The notes under the pieces: generated by a model
Seen by the model: only the letters and a program-made list of their open reading frames with translations
What the model was told of the DNA's origin: nothing
The model's database searches: none
Program-made: the position numbers and the translations under genes
Shown here: positions 43,734-53,387 of the stretch, piece after piece
Numbering within the stretch: the stretch's first letter is position 1
Layout: every line of letters starts with the position of its first letter
NCBI RefSeq assembly: GCF_010731695.1
Contig: NZ_AP022586.1
Coordinates: forward strand, 4,154,001 to 4,218,000
Direction of reading: 5' to 3'
From: Mycolicibacterium litorale
GTDB taxonomy: Bacteria; Actinomycetota; Actinomycetes; Mycobacteriales; Mycobacteriaceae
DNA: 64,000 nt

Positions 43734-44834
43734 GTGTCCCACGACGCGCCGGCGAACGACGCCAAGCGGCGACCGGCCAGCCCCGAGGGATCCACCCGCG
43801 GCAAGTACTGGTGGGTCCGGTGGACCGTCATCGCCGTCGCGGTCGTCGTCCTCAGCGTCGAGGTGGTCCTGGTCTGGGATCAGCTCGCCAAGGCGTGGAA
43901 GAGCCTCATCTCCGCCAACTGGTGGTGGGTACTGGCCGCGGTCGTCGCGTCGCTGGCCTCGATGCACAGCTTCGCCCAGATCCAGCGCACGCTCCTGCGG
44001 TCGGCGGGTGTGCACCTGCAGCAATGGCGTTCGGAGGCCGCCTACTACGCGGGCAACGCGCTGAGCACCACGATGCCCGGCGGCCCCGTGCTCTCCGCGA
44101 CCTTCCTCTACCGCCAGCAGCGGATCTGGGGCGCCACCCCGGTGGTGGCGTCCTGGCAGCTGGTGATGTCGGGGGTCCTGCAGGGTGTCGGGCTGGCGCT
44201 GCTCGGACTCGGCGGCGCGTTCCTGCTCGGCGCGACCAAGAACCCGCTGTCGCTGATCTTCACGCTCGGCGGATTCGCGGCCCTGCTGGTGCTCGCCCAG
44301 GCCGTCGCGAGCCGGCCCGAGCTGATCGACGGAATCGGTGCGCGGCTGCTGTCCCGGTTCAACTCGCTGCGCGGCAGACCCGCCGACACCGGGTTGGCGA
44401 AGTGGCGGGAGCTGCTGGCGCAGCTGGAGTCCGTACAGCTGGGCCGGCGCGACCTCGGTATGGCGTTCGGCTGGTCGCTGTTCAACTGGATCGCCGATGT
44501 CGCCTGCCTGGCGTTCGCCTGCTACGCCGCCGGCGGCCATCCGTCGCTGGCCGGGCTGACCGTCGCCTACGCGGCCGCCCGTGCGGTCGGCACCATCCCG
44601 CTGATGCCCGGTGGGCTGCTGGTGGTCGAGGCTGTGCTGGTGCCCGGCCTGGTGTCGAGCGGGATGACACTGGCCGGGGCCATCTCGGCCATGCTGATCT
44701 ACCGCCTGGTCAGCTGGATCTTCCTGGCCGCCATCGGATGGGTGGTGTTCTTCTTCATGTTCCGCACCGAGAGCGGCATCGACCCCGATGCCGGTGCCGA
44801 TCCCCTCGCGCCCGGCCGACCCGGATGGACGTGA
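43734..44834 (+). CDS. Lysylphosphatidylglycerol synthase-type integral membrane protein (UPF0104)
   Basis: 366 residues with about eight membrane segments; matches the flippase half of the LPG-synthase family ([51 protein letters not shown]). No aminoacyl-transfer domain is attached, so it is more likely a lipid flippase-like protein. Corresponds to Rv0204c. GTG 43734 is placed by the -10 element 7 bases upstream. Cytosolic tails at both ends. Confidence 0.87.
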   Translation: MSHDAPANDAKRRPASPEGSTRGKYWWVRWTVIAVAVVVLSVEVVLVWDQLAKAWKSLISANWWWVLAAVVASLASMHSFAQIQRTLLRSAGVHLQQWRSEAAYYAGNALSTTMPGGPVLSATFLYRQQRIWGATPVVASWQLVMSGVLQGVGLALLGLGGAFLLGATKNPLSLIFTLGGFAALLVLAQAVASRPELIDGIGARLLSRFNSLRGRPADTGLAKWRELLAQLESVQLGRRDLGMAFGWSLFNWIADVACLAFACYAAGGHPSLAGLTVAYAAARAVGTIPLMPGGLLVVEAVLVPGLVSSGMTLAGAISAMLIYRLVSWIFLAAIGWVVFFFMFRTESGIDPDAGADPLAPGRPGWT

Positions 44835-44840
44835 CGTTTC

Positions 44841-45218
44841 ATGCCTGACCGCCGCACCATCGTCGTCGCCCTGCTGACCGATCTGGTCTGCGTGGTGATC
44901 TTCTGCACGATCGGGCGCCGTAGCCATGCCGAAGGGCTCTCGGTCGCCGGAATCGCCGAGACAGCATGGCCTTTCCTCGCCGGCACCGCCGTCGGATGGC
45001 TGGCGGCCAGGGCGTGGCGACGCCCGCTCGCGCTCACCCCGACCGGGGTGCTGGTGTGGCTGTGCACGGTCGCGGTCGGCATGGTGCTGCGCAGGCTCAG
45101 CGGTCAGGGCGTAGCGTTCAGCTTCGTCATCGTGGCGTCACTGGTGACCGCGCTACTCCTGCTCGGATGGCGTGGTCTCGCAACAGCGTTGCGCCGCAAG
45201 CAAATTCAGCGCAGCTGA
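44841..45218 (+). CDS. DUF3054 membrane protein
   Basis: 125 residues, four membrane segments (TIVVALLTDLVCVVIFCTIGRRSHAEG start; GVAFSFVIVASLVTALLLLGWR end) with the GRRSH motif usual for DUF3054. Starts 6 bases after the previous gene, so co-transcribed with it. Function unknown. The last 13 bases overlap the convergent sensor kinase gene. Confidence 0.85.
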   Translation: MPDRRTIVVALLTDLVCVVIFCTIGRRSHAEGLSVAGIAETAWPFLAGTAVGWLAARAWRRPLALTPTGVLVWLCTVAVGMVLRRLSGQGVAFSFVIVASLVTALLLLGWRGLATALRRKQIQRS

Positions 45219-46543
45219 GTTTCGCTGCGCTCGGGTGAGGCCGATACGGTCAGCGTCGCGCGCAGGCCGCCGAGCGGGCTGTCCGCCAGTTCGATTGTGC
45301 CGCCGTGCAATTCGGCCTGCTGCGCGACGAGCGCCAGCCCCAGCCCCGAACCGCCCGGCGCGGCGGTGCTGCCCCGGCGGAACCGGCCGAGCACCGTCTC
45401 GTGCTCCTCGACGGGCAGCCCCCGTCCGTTGTCGTCGACGATGATCGTGAGCCGGCCGTTGGTGCGCTGCGCGGTGAGCACCACCCGGCTGGCCGCACCG
45501 TGGGCGATCGCGTTGCGCACCAGGTTGTCGACGGCCAGGCGCAACCCGTCCGGCCACCCCCACACCGTGCCGAGATCGTCGGCGTCCACCACGATCTCGA
45601 CCTGCGGAGCCGCGCGCATGTTCTCCCGCGCCACGCGGTCCAGGGTGTCGGTGACGTCGATCGGTTCACGGTCCGCGGCCTGGGCCAGCTGACCGGACGC
45701 CAGCTGACCCAGCGCGGTGATGATCGCCTCGACCCGGCGCTGCGCCCGGGACAGATCCGCGACCACCTCGGCGCGTTCCTCCTCCGGCAGGTCGTGGATG
45801 CGCAGCGTGTCCAGGTCGGCGCGCATCGCGGTCAGCGGGGTGCGCAACTCGTGGGCGGCGTTGGCGGCGAAGTCCTGCGCGGCCTGCAGCGAGTTGGTGG
45901 TGGCCTGCTGCGCGGCGGCCAGTCGGCGCAGCATCGCCGACATCGCCTCGGAGAGCTCCTCGGCCTCCCGCGCGCCGCGCACTTCGGGCATCTCGTCGGT
46001 GCCCTTGCCGAGTTTGGAGGTCTGCTCGGTGAGTTTGCGCAGCGGCCGGATCGCGGGACCGGCGAGCAGCCAGCCCAGACCGCCGGCGATCAGCACCGTC
46101 ACCGCACCGACCAGCACGTACTCCGGGATGCGGCCGCGGCTGAGCAGCAGGCTGTCGGCGCGGATGCCGATCGACACCAGCACGCCGCCCTCCTGGTCGA
46201 CGGTCAGCGTGCGCACCCGGTAGTCCACCCCGTTGACCTGGACGGTCTCGGTGCCCGGCGGCAGCTTGGGCAGCTGGAAGCCGCGCTGGAACACCACCTG
46301 GCCGGTGGAGCGGGAGCGGCCGGTGGTCAGGACCCCGCGGCGGGGATCCTGCAGCTGCTCGGGGTACATGCTGGCGTCGACGATCGAGTCGAGCCGGCGG
46401 TCGAGCTGGGCGGCGTCGTTGTTGGCCAGCACCACCGAGGTGAGGATCGTGAACGCCGCCACGACGGCCGACGCGGCAGCCGCGGACGCCACGGCGACCC
46501 GGGTGCGCAGCGATGCCGAGCGGAACAGACGGGGCAACCACAC
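45206..46543 (-). CDS. PrrB-like sensor histidine kinase
   Basis: 445 residues. Seen: membrane segment 1 (about 14-38), periplasmic part, segment 2 (about 141-163), HAMP, H-box AAHELRTPLTAMRADL, N-box NLVRNAIAHG, G1 DDNGRGLP and G2 GGSGLGLALV. It aligns well with M. tuberculosis PrrB but lies in the mmpL region, not at the prrAB locus, so it is a second PrrAB-like pair as known in fast growers. GTG 46543 is 4 bases after the regulator stop. Confidence 0.88.
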   Translation of the reverse strand: MWLPRLFRSASLRTRVAVASAAAASAVVAAFTILTSVVLANNDAAQLDRRLDSIVDASMYPEQLQDPRRGVLTTGRSRSTGQVVFQRGFQLPKLPPGTETVQVNGVDYRVRTLTVDQEGGVLVSIGIRADSLLLSRGRIPEYVLVGAVTVLIAGGLGWLLAGPAIRPLRKLTEQTSKLGKGTDEMPEVRGAREAEELSEAMSAMLRRLAAAQQATTNSLQAAQDFAANAAHELRTPLTAMRADLDTLRIHDLPEEERAEVVADLSRAQRRVEAIITALGQLASGQLAQAADREPIDVTDTLDRVARENMRAAPQVEIVVDADDLGTVWGWPDGLRLAVDNLVRNAIAHGAASRVVLTAQRTNGRLTIIVDDNGRGLPVEEHETVLGRFRRGSTAAPGGSGLGLALVAQQAELHGGTIELADSPLGGLRATLTVSASPERSETQLR

Positions 46544-46547
46544 GACG

Positions 46548-47282
46548 TCAGGGCTCGTCCCGCAACACGTATCCGATCCCGCGAACGGTGTGGATCACCC
46601 GCGGCAGACCGTCGCGTTCGAGCTTGCGCCGCAGATAGGAGATGAACACGTCGGCGACGTTGGTGTCGACGTCGAAGTCGTAACCCCACACCAGCTCGAG
46701 CAGCCGCTGGCGCGACAGCACCACCCCGTTGTTCTCGGCGAGGACGGCGAGCAGATCGAACTCGCGCTTGGTCAGCTCCACCCGCTCACCCTCGACGAAC
46801 ACCAGACGCCGGGCCGTGTCGATGGTCAGGGGCCCGACGGTCATGGTGTCCGACGCACGGTCGGAGTGGCTGGCCCGGCGCAGCAGCGCATGCAGCCGGG
46901 CCACCAACTCGCCGAGGTCGAACGGTTTGGTGAGGTAGTCGTCGGCGCCCGCCTCCAGACCGGCGATGCGGTCGTTGACGGTGTCGCGCGCCGAGAGGAC
47001 GCAGATGGGGATGTCGTTCCCGAGCGCACGCAGCGCGGTCACCACGGCGACGCCGTCGAGTTCGGGCATCTGCACGTCGAGCACCAACGCGTCGTGCGAC
47101 TCGGCGGACAGCAACCTCAGTGCTTCCTTGCCGTCCGCGGCAACGCGCACGTCGAACCCCGAATGCCTCAGTCCGCGAGCGACGGACGTCCGCACGTCGG
47201 GGTCGTCGTCGACCATCAGCACGGTGCGACCCGTGGTGTCATGCGCTGCGTGTTCGGGCTGCTCCCCGGATCCAGCCCGCAC
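46548..47282 (-). CDS. PrrA-like response regulator
   Basis: 244 residues: receiver domain with acidic pocket DDDPD, phosphoacceptor in [10 protein letters not shown] and K in LTKPFD, then an OmpR-type winged helix ([35 protein letters not shown]). Very similar to PrrA. GTG 47282 begins 6 bases after the haemophore-like gene stop, so haemophore, regulator and kinase form one operon. Signal unknown. Confidence 0.88.
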   Translation of the reverse strand: MRAGSGEQPEHAAHDTTGRTVLMVDDDPDVRTSVARGLRHSGFDVRVAADGKEALRLLSAESHDALVLDVQMPELDGVAVVTALRALGNDIPICVLSARDTVNDRIAGLEAGADDYLTKPFDLGELVARLHALLRRASHSDRASDTMTVGPLTIDTARRLVFVEGERVELTKREFDLLAVLAENNGVVLSRQRLLELVWGYDFDVDTNVADVFISYLRRKLERDGLPRVIHTVRGIGYVLRDEP

Positions 47283-47288
47283 GCCGGG

Positions 47289-47690
47289 CTAAGGGGTGTC
47301 GTCGTCGGGCACCGTGGCGGTGCCGCAACGGTTCTTCAGGTCCACCAACGGCTGGCGGATGCCCGTCAGATCGGCCTTGACCTGCGGGTTGGCGTTGAGG
47401 TACTCCTCCACCCTGGTCCGGATCTGGTCGCGCGGCTGCCCCTCGAGGCTGGTGAAGAAGTCGTTCACCGGCGGATGGGTGAACAGATACGCGGAGGTGG
47501 ACGCCGACACCCCGGAGGCCACGCCGGCCAGATCAGCGGCGGTGCAGTTCGGCGGCGGAGGCGGCGGCGGAGCCGGCTGGGCCATCGCGGCGGGGATCGC
47601 GCCGAACAACATCGCACCGGCAACCACGCCGGCGCCGGCCGCACCAGCTACCACACGACGTGCGGTACGGGCAGGAAGCAACATGGACAT
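47289..47690 (-). CDS. Secreted haemophore-like protein (Rv0203 family), copy 1
   Basis: 133 residues: signal peptide (about 1-38, cleavage near AMAQP), a Pro run, then an all-helical domain with two Cys (NCTAADL and NRCGT) that probably form a disulfide. The family binds haem in the periplasm and hands it to MmpL3/MmpL11 in M. tuberculosis. Starts at ATG 47690, or at 47684. First gene of the operon with the PrrAB-like pair. Confidence 0.85.
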   Translation of the reverse strand: MSMLLPARTARRVVAGAAGAGVVAGAMLFGAIPAAMAQPAPPPPPPPNCTAADLAGVASGVSASTSAYLFTHPPVNDFFTSLEGQPRDQIRTRVEEYLNANPQVKADLTGIRQPLVDLKNRCGTATVPDDDTP

Positions 47691-47841
47691 GCTCCTTCAT
47701 CTCAGTGAGAGGCCGAAACCACAATGGTTATCGCCACACCACAGCTAATCAGAATCCCCAGTGAGTTTCTTGCCTTACCCGCAAAGAGCAGGGAGAAAGT
47801 CGGAAAACCGCAGCTGGAGTGATCATGATCGCCGCGGGGTT

Positions 47842-48357
47842 CTAGCGGTGCGTGGCCGCACCGGAACCGGGCTGCGCGCCGGCCCCCTGCGTCACCGCGG
47901 TCGCCGGTCCGCTCGACGCCGGGGACACCGCACCCGCCGCGGGCAGCGTCGCACCGCTCTGCTGCGCGGCCTGCATGAGGCCGAGGACCTGGGGGATGGT
48001 GACCGGCAGCTTGCACCGCCCGGACAGACTGGTCAGCGGCTGCTGCAGCTTCTGCATGTCCGCGCCCACCTCGGGGTTGGCGTCGAGGTACGACTTGAGC
48101 GCCACCAGCGAGGCCGGTCCGCCCTGTTGCTGGGCGATCGTGGTCAGCGCCTGATCGGTCTCCGGGTTCGCGGCGAGATAGTTGGAGGTGTTGGTGGCCA
48201 CGGCGGCGACGGTCTTCGCCACCTGGCTGGCCGCGCACGGATCGGGGGCCGCGGTCGCCGGCGTCGCGGGCATGGTCAGCGCCGCGACGCTCACGCCACC
48301 GGCGGCGGTGACGGCGAAGGCAGCGTAGAGGCTTCTGCGCAGGGCGATCGATTTCAT
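47842..48357 (-). CDS. Secreted haemophore-like protein, copy 2
   Basis: 171 residues: signal peptide (cleavage near ATAAPDP), two Cys (DPCAAS and SGRCKLP) spaced as in copy 1, then an extra 55-residue Ala/Gly/Ser-rich tail that copy 1 lacks. ATG 48357 has a GAGGAG site 5 bases upstream. Divergent from mmpL11. Probably the closer equivalent of Rv0203 by position; haem binding is inferred from family. Confidence 0.84.
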   Translation of the reverse strand: MKSIALRRSLYAAFAVTAAGGVSVAALTMPATPATAAPDPCAASQVAKTVAAVATNTSNYLAANPETDQALTTIAQQQGGPASLVALKSYLDANPEVGADMQKLQQPLTSLSGRCKLPVTIPQVLGLMQAAQQSGATLPAAGAVSPASSGPATAVTQGAGAQPGSGAATHR

Positions 48358-48693
48358 GGCACTCCTCGGAGGGTTCGGGTGTCCCGCCGGGCGACTCGCA
48401 ACGCCGTCGACGGACGTCCCAGTGGTCCCCCGACGCATGGACAGCCGACGGTCATCCTGCCATCCGTGCGGCCGAGCCCGCCAATCCGAACAGCGGCCCA
48501 CCCGCCGGCGGCGGCCGGCGTAACGCCCCGGGGCCCGCGCGCGAGATCGAATTAGAGCAGGTTAAAGGCTTGGTTACAGCTTGCTCGCAGCTGAGTTGAG
48601 GGCGGCGTACCCTACCGCACGCTGGGGTACGCTCTCGCTCATACGGGCCGCGAAACGCCGGGAAGATCTTCGGGAGACGCCATCCAGCAGTTC
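48358..48693. other. 336-base control region between haemophore 2 and mmpL11
   Basis: No gene seen. About 48550-48600 is less G/C-rich than the surroundings and may hold the mmpL11 promoter. GCGTACCC (48605-48612) and GGGTACGC (48625-48632) form a perfect 8-base-arm dyad with a 12-base loop, a candidate operator. No IdeR box could be recognised. Confidence 0.5.
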
Positions 48694-51657
48694 ATGATGC
48701 GCTTGAGCAGCAACCTGCGCAGATTCCGCTGGGCGGTCTTCGGCGCCTGGGTGCTGCTCCTGATCCCGTCGATCTACCTCGCGCTGAACCACTCGTCGAA
48801 TCTGACCGGCGGCGGATTCGAGGTCGAAGGCTCGCAGTCGCTGCACGTGCAGTACGAACTCGAGGACCACTTCCCCGACCAGGGCGCCTCGCCGCTGGCC
48901 CTGGTGGCCGCCCCGCGCGCCGACGCCTCCTACGACGACATGAACGCGGCCGTCGCGCACCTCGAGCAGATCGCCGCCGGGGTGCCCAGCGTCACGATCA
49001 GCCCGAACCCGCAGCAGCCGGCGCCGCAACCCGACCGGCCGTATGTCATCACGCTGTCGCTGGACTTCAACAACACCGGCGCCACCGACGTGGCCAAGGA
49101 CCTGCGCACGCGCATCGGAATCCACGGCGAGGAGCCGGGCGAATTCCGCGACGGCAAGGTCAAGATGTACGTGATCGGCCAGGGTGCGCTGGGCGCGGCG
49201 GCCTCCCAGGCCATCAAGACCGACATCGCCCAGGCCGAACAGTGGAACCTGCCGATCGTCCTGATCGTGCTGCTCGCCGTCTTCGGGTCGTTCGCCGCCG
49301 CGGCGATGCCGCTGCTGCTCGGCGTGTGCACGGTGGCCGTCACGATGGGGCTGGTCTACCTGCTGTCGACGATCACCACGATGTCGGTGTTCGTCGCGTC
49401 GACGGTGTCGATGTTCGGCATCGCGCTGGCCGTCGACTATTCGCTGTTCATCCTGATGCGGTTCCGGGAGGAACTGCGCGCGGGCCGCGACCCGCAACAG
49501 GCCGCCGACGCGGCGATGGCGACCTCCGGGCTGGCGGTGCTGCTGTCGGGCATGACCGTCATCGCCTCGGTCACCGGCATCTACCTGATCAACACCCCCG
49601 TGCTGACCTCGATGGCGACCGGCGCGATCCTCGCGGTCGCGATCGCGGTGCTGACCTCGACGACGCTCACCCCGGCGGTGCTGGCGACGTTCGGGCGGGC
49701 GGCCGCCAAACGCTCGTCGTACCTTCACTTCTCCCGCAGGCCCGACACCACTCAGTCGCGCTTCTGGACCCGCTGGACCGGGTGGGTGATGCGCAGGCCG
49801 TGGGTGGCGGCGACCGCGGCCACCATCGTCCTGCTCAGCATGGCCGCGCCGGCCTTCATGATGGTGCTCGGCAACAGCATGCAGCGGCAGTTCGAGCCGA
49901 CCCACGAGATCCGCGGCGGCGTCAACGCCGCCGCCGAGGCGCTGGGCCCGGGTGCGCTCGGTCCGGTCCGGGTGCTGGTGACGTTCCCCGACGGCGATGC
50001 CGAACCGGTGGCCGCATCGGCGGCGGGCAAGGAGCCGACGCTGGAGGCGGTGCGGGCCGAGATGGCCAAGGCGCCCAACGTCGCGACCATCACGCCCGCG
50101 GAGTTCAGCGACGACTACCGCAGCGCGCTGCTGTCGGCCGTGCTGACCGTGGACCCCGAGGACATGGGCGCCCGCGAGACCGTCGACTGGATGCGCGCCA
50201 ACCTGCCCAAGGCCGCCGGCCCCAACGTGTCCGTCGACGTGGGTGGCCCCACCGCGCTGATCAAGGATTTCGACGACCGGGTGTCCCACACGCAGCCGCT
50301 GGTCTTCCTGTTCGTCGCGCTGATCGCGTTCCTCATGCTGCTGGTGTCGATCCGGTCGGTGTTCCTCGCACTCAAGGGCGTGCTGATGACCGTGCTGTCG
50401 GTCGCCGCCGCCTACGGCAGCCTGGTCGCGGTCTTCCAGTGGGGCTGGTTGGAGCCGCTGGGCTTCGAACGCATTCCGTCGCTGGACAGCACGATCCCGC
50501 CGCTGGTGCTGGCGATGACGTTCGGTCTCTCGATGGACTACGAGATCTTCCTGCTGACCCGCATCCGCGAGCGTTTCCTGCAGACCGGTAACACCCGCGA
50601 CGCGGTCGCCTACGGCGTGAGCACCAGCGCCCGCACCATCACCAGCGCGGCGCTGATCATGATCGCGGTGTTCATCGGTTTCGCATTCGCCGGGATGCCG
50701 CTGGTGGCGCAGCTCGGCGTGGCGTGCGCGGTGGCGATCGCCGTCGACGCGACCGTCGTCCGGTTGGTGCTGGTGCCTGCGCTGATGGCGATGTTCGACC
50801 AGTGGAACTGGTGGCTGCCCAAATGGCTGGACCGCATCCTGCCGTCGGTGGACTTCGAGAAGCCGCTTCCCAAGGTGCAGATCGACGACCTGGTCATCAT
50901 CCCCGACGACATCTCGGCGCTCGGACCGTCGGGCGCCGACCTGCGCGGAATGGTGAAATCCGCGGCCCGCATGAAGACGCTGGCGCCCAAGACCGTCACC
51001 GTCGCCGATCCGCTGGCGTTCAGCGGCTGCCAGCCGATCAAACAGCGGATGGTGGCGCGCAACGGCGGCGACCAGACGGTGAAGCTGCGCACCGGCGGCG
51101 GCTTCCGGCGCGGCGGCCGCAACGGGCACGCCGACGGTAACGGGTCGACCGTGCGCACGACGCTGCCGGTGCATCCGGTCACGCTGTGGCGTGGTCGGCT
51201 GTCGGTGGCGCTCGACGCGCTGGAGACCGCCCAGCAGACCGAGGCCGAGATGCACCAGCCGCCGGTGGAACGGCGGGGCCCGGTGGAGACCACCAATGTC
51301 CAACTGCCCACCGGGGACCGGCTGCAGATCCCCACGGGTGCGGAAACCCTGCGCTTGAAGAGCTACCTCATCATGTGCCGCAACAGCAGCCGCGACTATG
51401 CGGAGTTCGCCGATCTGGTGGAGTCGATGGAAACACAAACCGCCGCAATCGTGCTGTCCGGGATGGACCGGTATTACTGTGGTCAACAGCCGAAGAAGCA
51501 GTGGGTGGCCACGCAGTTGGTGCGCCGCCTGGCCGATCCGCAGCCGTCCGATGAGCACGACGTCGCGATCTCGGACCCGGACGCCGAGTCCGACTGGGCA
51601 TTGGTCAGGCAGCGTTGCCTGTCGGTGGCCGTGGCAATGCTCGAGGAGGCGAGGTGA
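48694..51657 (+). CDS. mmpL11: MmpL11 transporter
   Basis: 987-residue RND-type transporter (M. tuberculosis form 966) that exports long-chain mycolyl lipids (monomeromycolyl diacylglycerol, mycolate wax ester) and is linked to haem uptake. Seen: relay pairs D248/Y249 (AVDYSLFI) and D615/Y616 (SMDYEIFL) and a cytoplasmic tail after about 700. No insertion of the MmpL3 kind. ATG 48694 with GGGAG further upstream. Its stop overlaps the next start (GTGA). Confidence 0.94.
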   Translation: MMRLSSNLRRFRWAVFGAWVLLLIPSIYLALNHSSNLTGGGFEVEGSQSLHVQYELEDHFPDQGASPLALVAAPRADASYDDMNAAVAHLEQIAAGVPSVTISPNPQQPAPQPDRPYVITLSLDFNNTGATDVAKDLRTRIGIHGEEPGEFRDGKVKMYVIGQGALGAAASQAIKTDIAQAEQWNLPIVLIVLLAVFGSFAAAAMPLLLGVCTVAVTMGLVYLLSTITTMSVFVASTVSMFGIALAVDYSLFILMRFREELRAGRDPQQAADAAMATSGLAVLLSGMTVIASVTGIYLINTPVLTSMATGAILAVAIAVLTSTTLTPAVLATFGRAAAKRSSYLHFSRRPDTTQSRFWTRWTGWVMRRPWVAATAATIVLLSMAAPAFMMVLGNSMQRQFEPTHEIRGGVNAAAEALGPGALGPVRVLVTFPDGDAEPVAASAAGKEPTLEAVRAEMAKAPNVATITPAEFSDDYRSALLSAVLTVDPEDMGARETVDWMRANLPKAAGPNVSVDVGGPTALIKDFDDRVSHTQPLVFLFVALIAFLMLLVSIRSVFLALKGVLMTVLSVAAAYGSLVAVFQWGWLEPLGFERIPSLDSTIPPLVLAMTFGLSMDYEIFLLTRIRERFLQTGNTRDAVAYGVSTSARTITSAALIMIAVFIGFAFAGMPLVAQLGVACAVAIAVDATVVRLVLVPALMAMFDQWNWWLPKWLDRILPSVDFEKPLPKVQIDDLVIIPDDISALGPSGADLRGMVKSAARMKTLAPKTVTVADPLAFSGCQPIKQRMVARNGGDQTVKLRTGGGFRRGGRNGHADGNGSTVRTTLPVHPVTLWRGRLSVALDALETAQQTEAEMHQPPVERRGPVETTNVQLPTGDRLQIPTGAETLRLKSYLIMCRNSSRDYAEFADLVESMETQTAAIVLSGMDRYYCGQQPKKQWVATQLVRRLADPQPSDEHDVAISDPDAESDWALVRQRCLSVAVAMLEEAR

Positions 51658-52184
51658 CGTTGACGAGCGACGCGCGGGAGACCCGCCGCGACGCTGCATC
51701 CGCCGCGACCCGTCCGCTCACGACGGCGTCGCGGCGCGCGTCGATCGACGACCGGCCCGTGGAGTTCTGGTCGACCGCCGCCATCCGCGATGCGCTCGAG
51801 ACCGACGACCTCACCGTCTGGCAGCGCATCGTCACGGCGATCAAGCGCGACCCCTTCGGCAGAACGGCACGTCAGGTCGAGGAGATCCTCGACAAGGCGC
51901 CGCCCTACGGGGTGTCCAAGGCGCTGGCCGAGGTGCTGGTGCGGACCCGCGAGCAGATGGCGGCCGCCGAACGCACCGAGGTCGGCCACCACGTCCAACT
52001 GCTGCTGAACCGATCCGGGCTGGGCGCCCCGGAATTCGCGTCGCGCATCGGTGTGGCGGTCGACGAGTTCCAGAGCTACCTCGACGGCGAGGTCAGCCCG
52101 AGCGCGTCGCTGATGATCCGGATGGGCCGGCTGTCGGACCGGTTCGCCAAGATCCGGGCGCAGCGCGCGAACAATCCGCGTTGA
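51654..52184 (+). CDS. Hypothetical protein with XRE-like helix-turn-helix segment (Rv0201c family)
   Basis: 176 residues, soluble. The C-terminal half (LLLNRSGLGAPEFASRIGVAVDEFQSYLDG, about 120-150) reads like a lambda-repressor-type helix-turn-helix. The N-terminal part is unassigned. GTG 51654 overlaps the mmpL11 stop and follows GAGGAG. Co-expression with mmpL11 is conserved in M. tuberculosis; role unknown. Confidence 0.78.
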   Translation: MTLTSDARETRRDAASAATRPLTTASRRASIDDRPVEFWSTAAIRDALETDDLTVWQRIVTAIKRDPFGRTARQVEEILDKAPPYGVSKALAEVLVRTREQMAAAERTEVGHHVQLLLNRSGLGAPEFASRIGVAVDEFQSYLDGEVSPSASLMIRMGRLSDRFAKIRAQRANNPR

Positions 52185-52212
52185 CGCCGCGGCGAGCGGG
52201 AATGCTTGCGAT

Positions 52213-52641
52213 ATGACCGAAACCGCTGAGTGGACCGAACCCGAGCACGACGACCTGCGGCGCATCATGCGCGAGGCCCGCACCGTCGCGGTGGTGGGCG
52301 CGTCGGCGAATCCCATGCGGCCGAGCTACGGCGTGTGGGACTACCTGCGCTCGGCCAGCCACTACGAGCTCTACCTGGTGAATCCGACGGTCAGCGAGAT
52401 CGACGGCACGCCGGTGTATCCGTCGCTGGCCGATCTACCCGTCGTCCCGGACATGGTCGACGTCTTCCGGCGACAGAGCGAACTACCGTCGGTGCTGCGC
52501 GACGCCGTCGCGGTCGGGGCGAAGACGCTGTGGCTGCAGCAGGGACTGTGGGACGAGGAGATCGCCCGCCAAGGTGTCGCCGCGGGCATGCAGGTCGTGA
52601 TGGACCGCTGCCTCAAGGTCGACTACGCCCGCCTCCTGTAG
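52213..52641 (+). CDS. CoA-binding domain protein
   Basis: 142 residues, a single Rossmann-like CoA-binding (YccU-type) domain. Seen: VAVVGASANPMRPSYGVWDYL and LWLQQGLWDEE. Known members bind CoA; no reaction is established. 28 bases after the previous gene. A hairpin follows the stop. Confidence 0.87.
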   Translation: MTETAEWTEPEHDDLRRIMREARTVAVVGASANPMRPSYGVWDYLRSASHYELYLVNPTVSEIDGTPVYPSLADLPVVPDMVDVFRRQSELPSVLRDAVAVGAKTLWLQQGLWDEEIARQGVAAGMQVVMDRCLKVDYARLL

Positions 52642-52642
52642 G

Positions 52643-52691
52643 GATTTCGGCGTGCGTGGTCGCGCTGAGCGCAACCAACTACACCGAAATC
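52643..52691. terminator. Long hairpin between convergent genes
   Basis: Arms 52643-52665 and 52669-52691 with a 3-base loop; 18 Watson-Crick pairs and one G-T out of 23. Ends are GATTTCGG / CCGAAATC and the tip is GCGC-TGA-GCGC. It fills the gap between the CoA-binding gene and omamB, so it probably terminates both. Confidence 0.75.
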
Positions 52692-52697
52692 GCCCAA

Positions 52698-53387
52698 TCA
52701 GCGGGCGTGAACCGGCGTGACGTCCTCGACCAGCCAGCGCCCGTCGGCCTTCGACAGCGTCACCCGCAGCGCGAGCACCGCATTGTCGACGGGCTGGCCC
52801 GGCACACTCTGCGTGCCGCGCAGCACCACCGCCACGCTGGCGTCCCGCGGTCCGATCGCCTCCACCCCCGCCGAGACCGTGCTGGCCTGCGCGGAGACGT
52901 TCTTGCTGGTCAGCTCCTTGGCGACGCCGGCGAACTCGTCCTTGAACGCCTGGGCCCGTTCGGGCACCATCTGCGCCGCGGCGCGGTCGATGGAGGCTGT
53001 CGGGCTCTGCGGTGAGAACGTGGCAGTGGCCTCGGAGACGCTGCTCGCGATGCGCACCACCTCGGCGCTGTCGGCGGTGAACGCCCGGTCGGGCACCGTC
53101 CACCGCTGGTAGCCGACCGCGACGGCGGCGACGAGCGCCACGGTCGCCAGGCCCATCACCGCCAACCGCAACCCGGGCCCGTCATCGTCTGTGCCGACGG
53201 TGACGCCGTCGCGCCGCATCAGCGCGACGTTGACGATGACGCCCTCCACGATCAGCAGGCACAGCACCGAACACGCCGACACCCACCACAGCGGCCAGCC
53301 GAGCGCCATCCCGATGTAGAGCAGGCCGGCGATCGCAGCGACGGGGGCGAGCACGTCGAAGACCGCGACGCGCAGCATGTTCCTCAT
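52698..53387 (-). CDS. omamB: Mce-associated membrane protein OmamB
   Basis: 229 residues, equal to Rv0200. Seen: three hydrophobic segments in the first 110 residues and a soluble periplasmic-type alpha/beta part (AQAFKDEFAGVAKELTSKNV; RWLVEDVTPVHAR). Orphan Mce-associated proteins help stabilise Mce lipid importers. ATG overlaps the omamA stop (ATGA). Confidence 0.85.
   Translation of the reverse strand: MRNMLRVAVFDVLAPVAAIAGLLYIGMALGWPLWWVSACSVLCLLIVEGVIVNVALMRRDGVTVGTDDDGPGLRLAVMGLATVALVAAVAVGYQRWTVPDRAFTADSAEVVRIASSVSEATATFSPQSPTASIDRAAAQMVPERAQAFKDEFAGVAKELTSKNVSAQASTVSAGVEAIGPRDASVAVVLRGTQSVPGQPVDNAVLALRVTLSKADGRWLVEDVTPVHAR

Noticed and set aside
48574..51699. 1041-codon open frame opposite mmpL11
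   Set aside because: Same kind of antisense shadow; extends past both gene ends only slightly and resembles no protein family.
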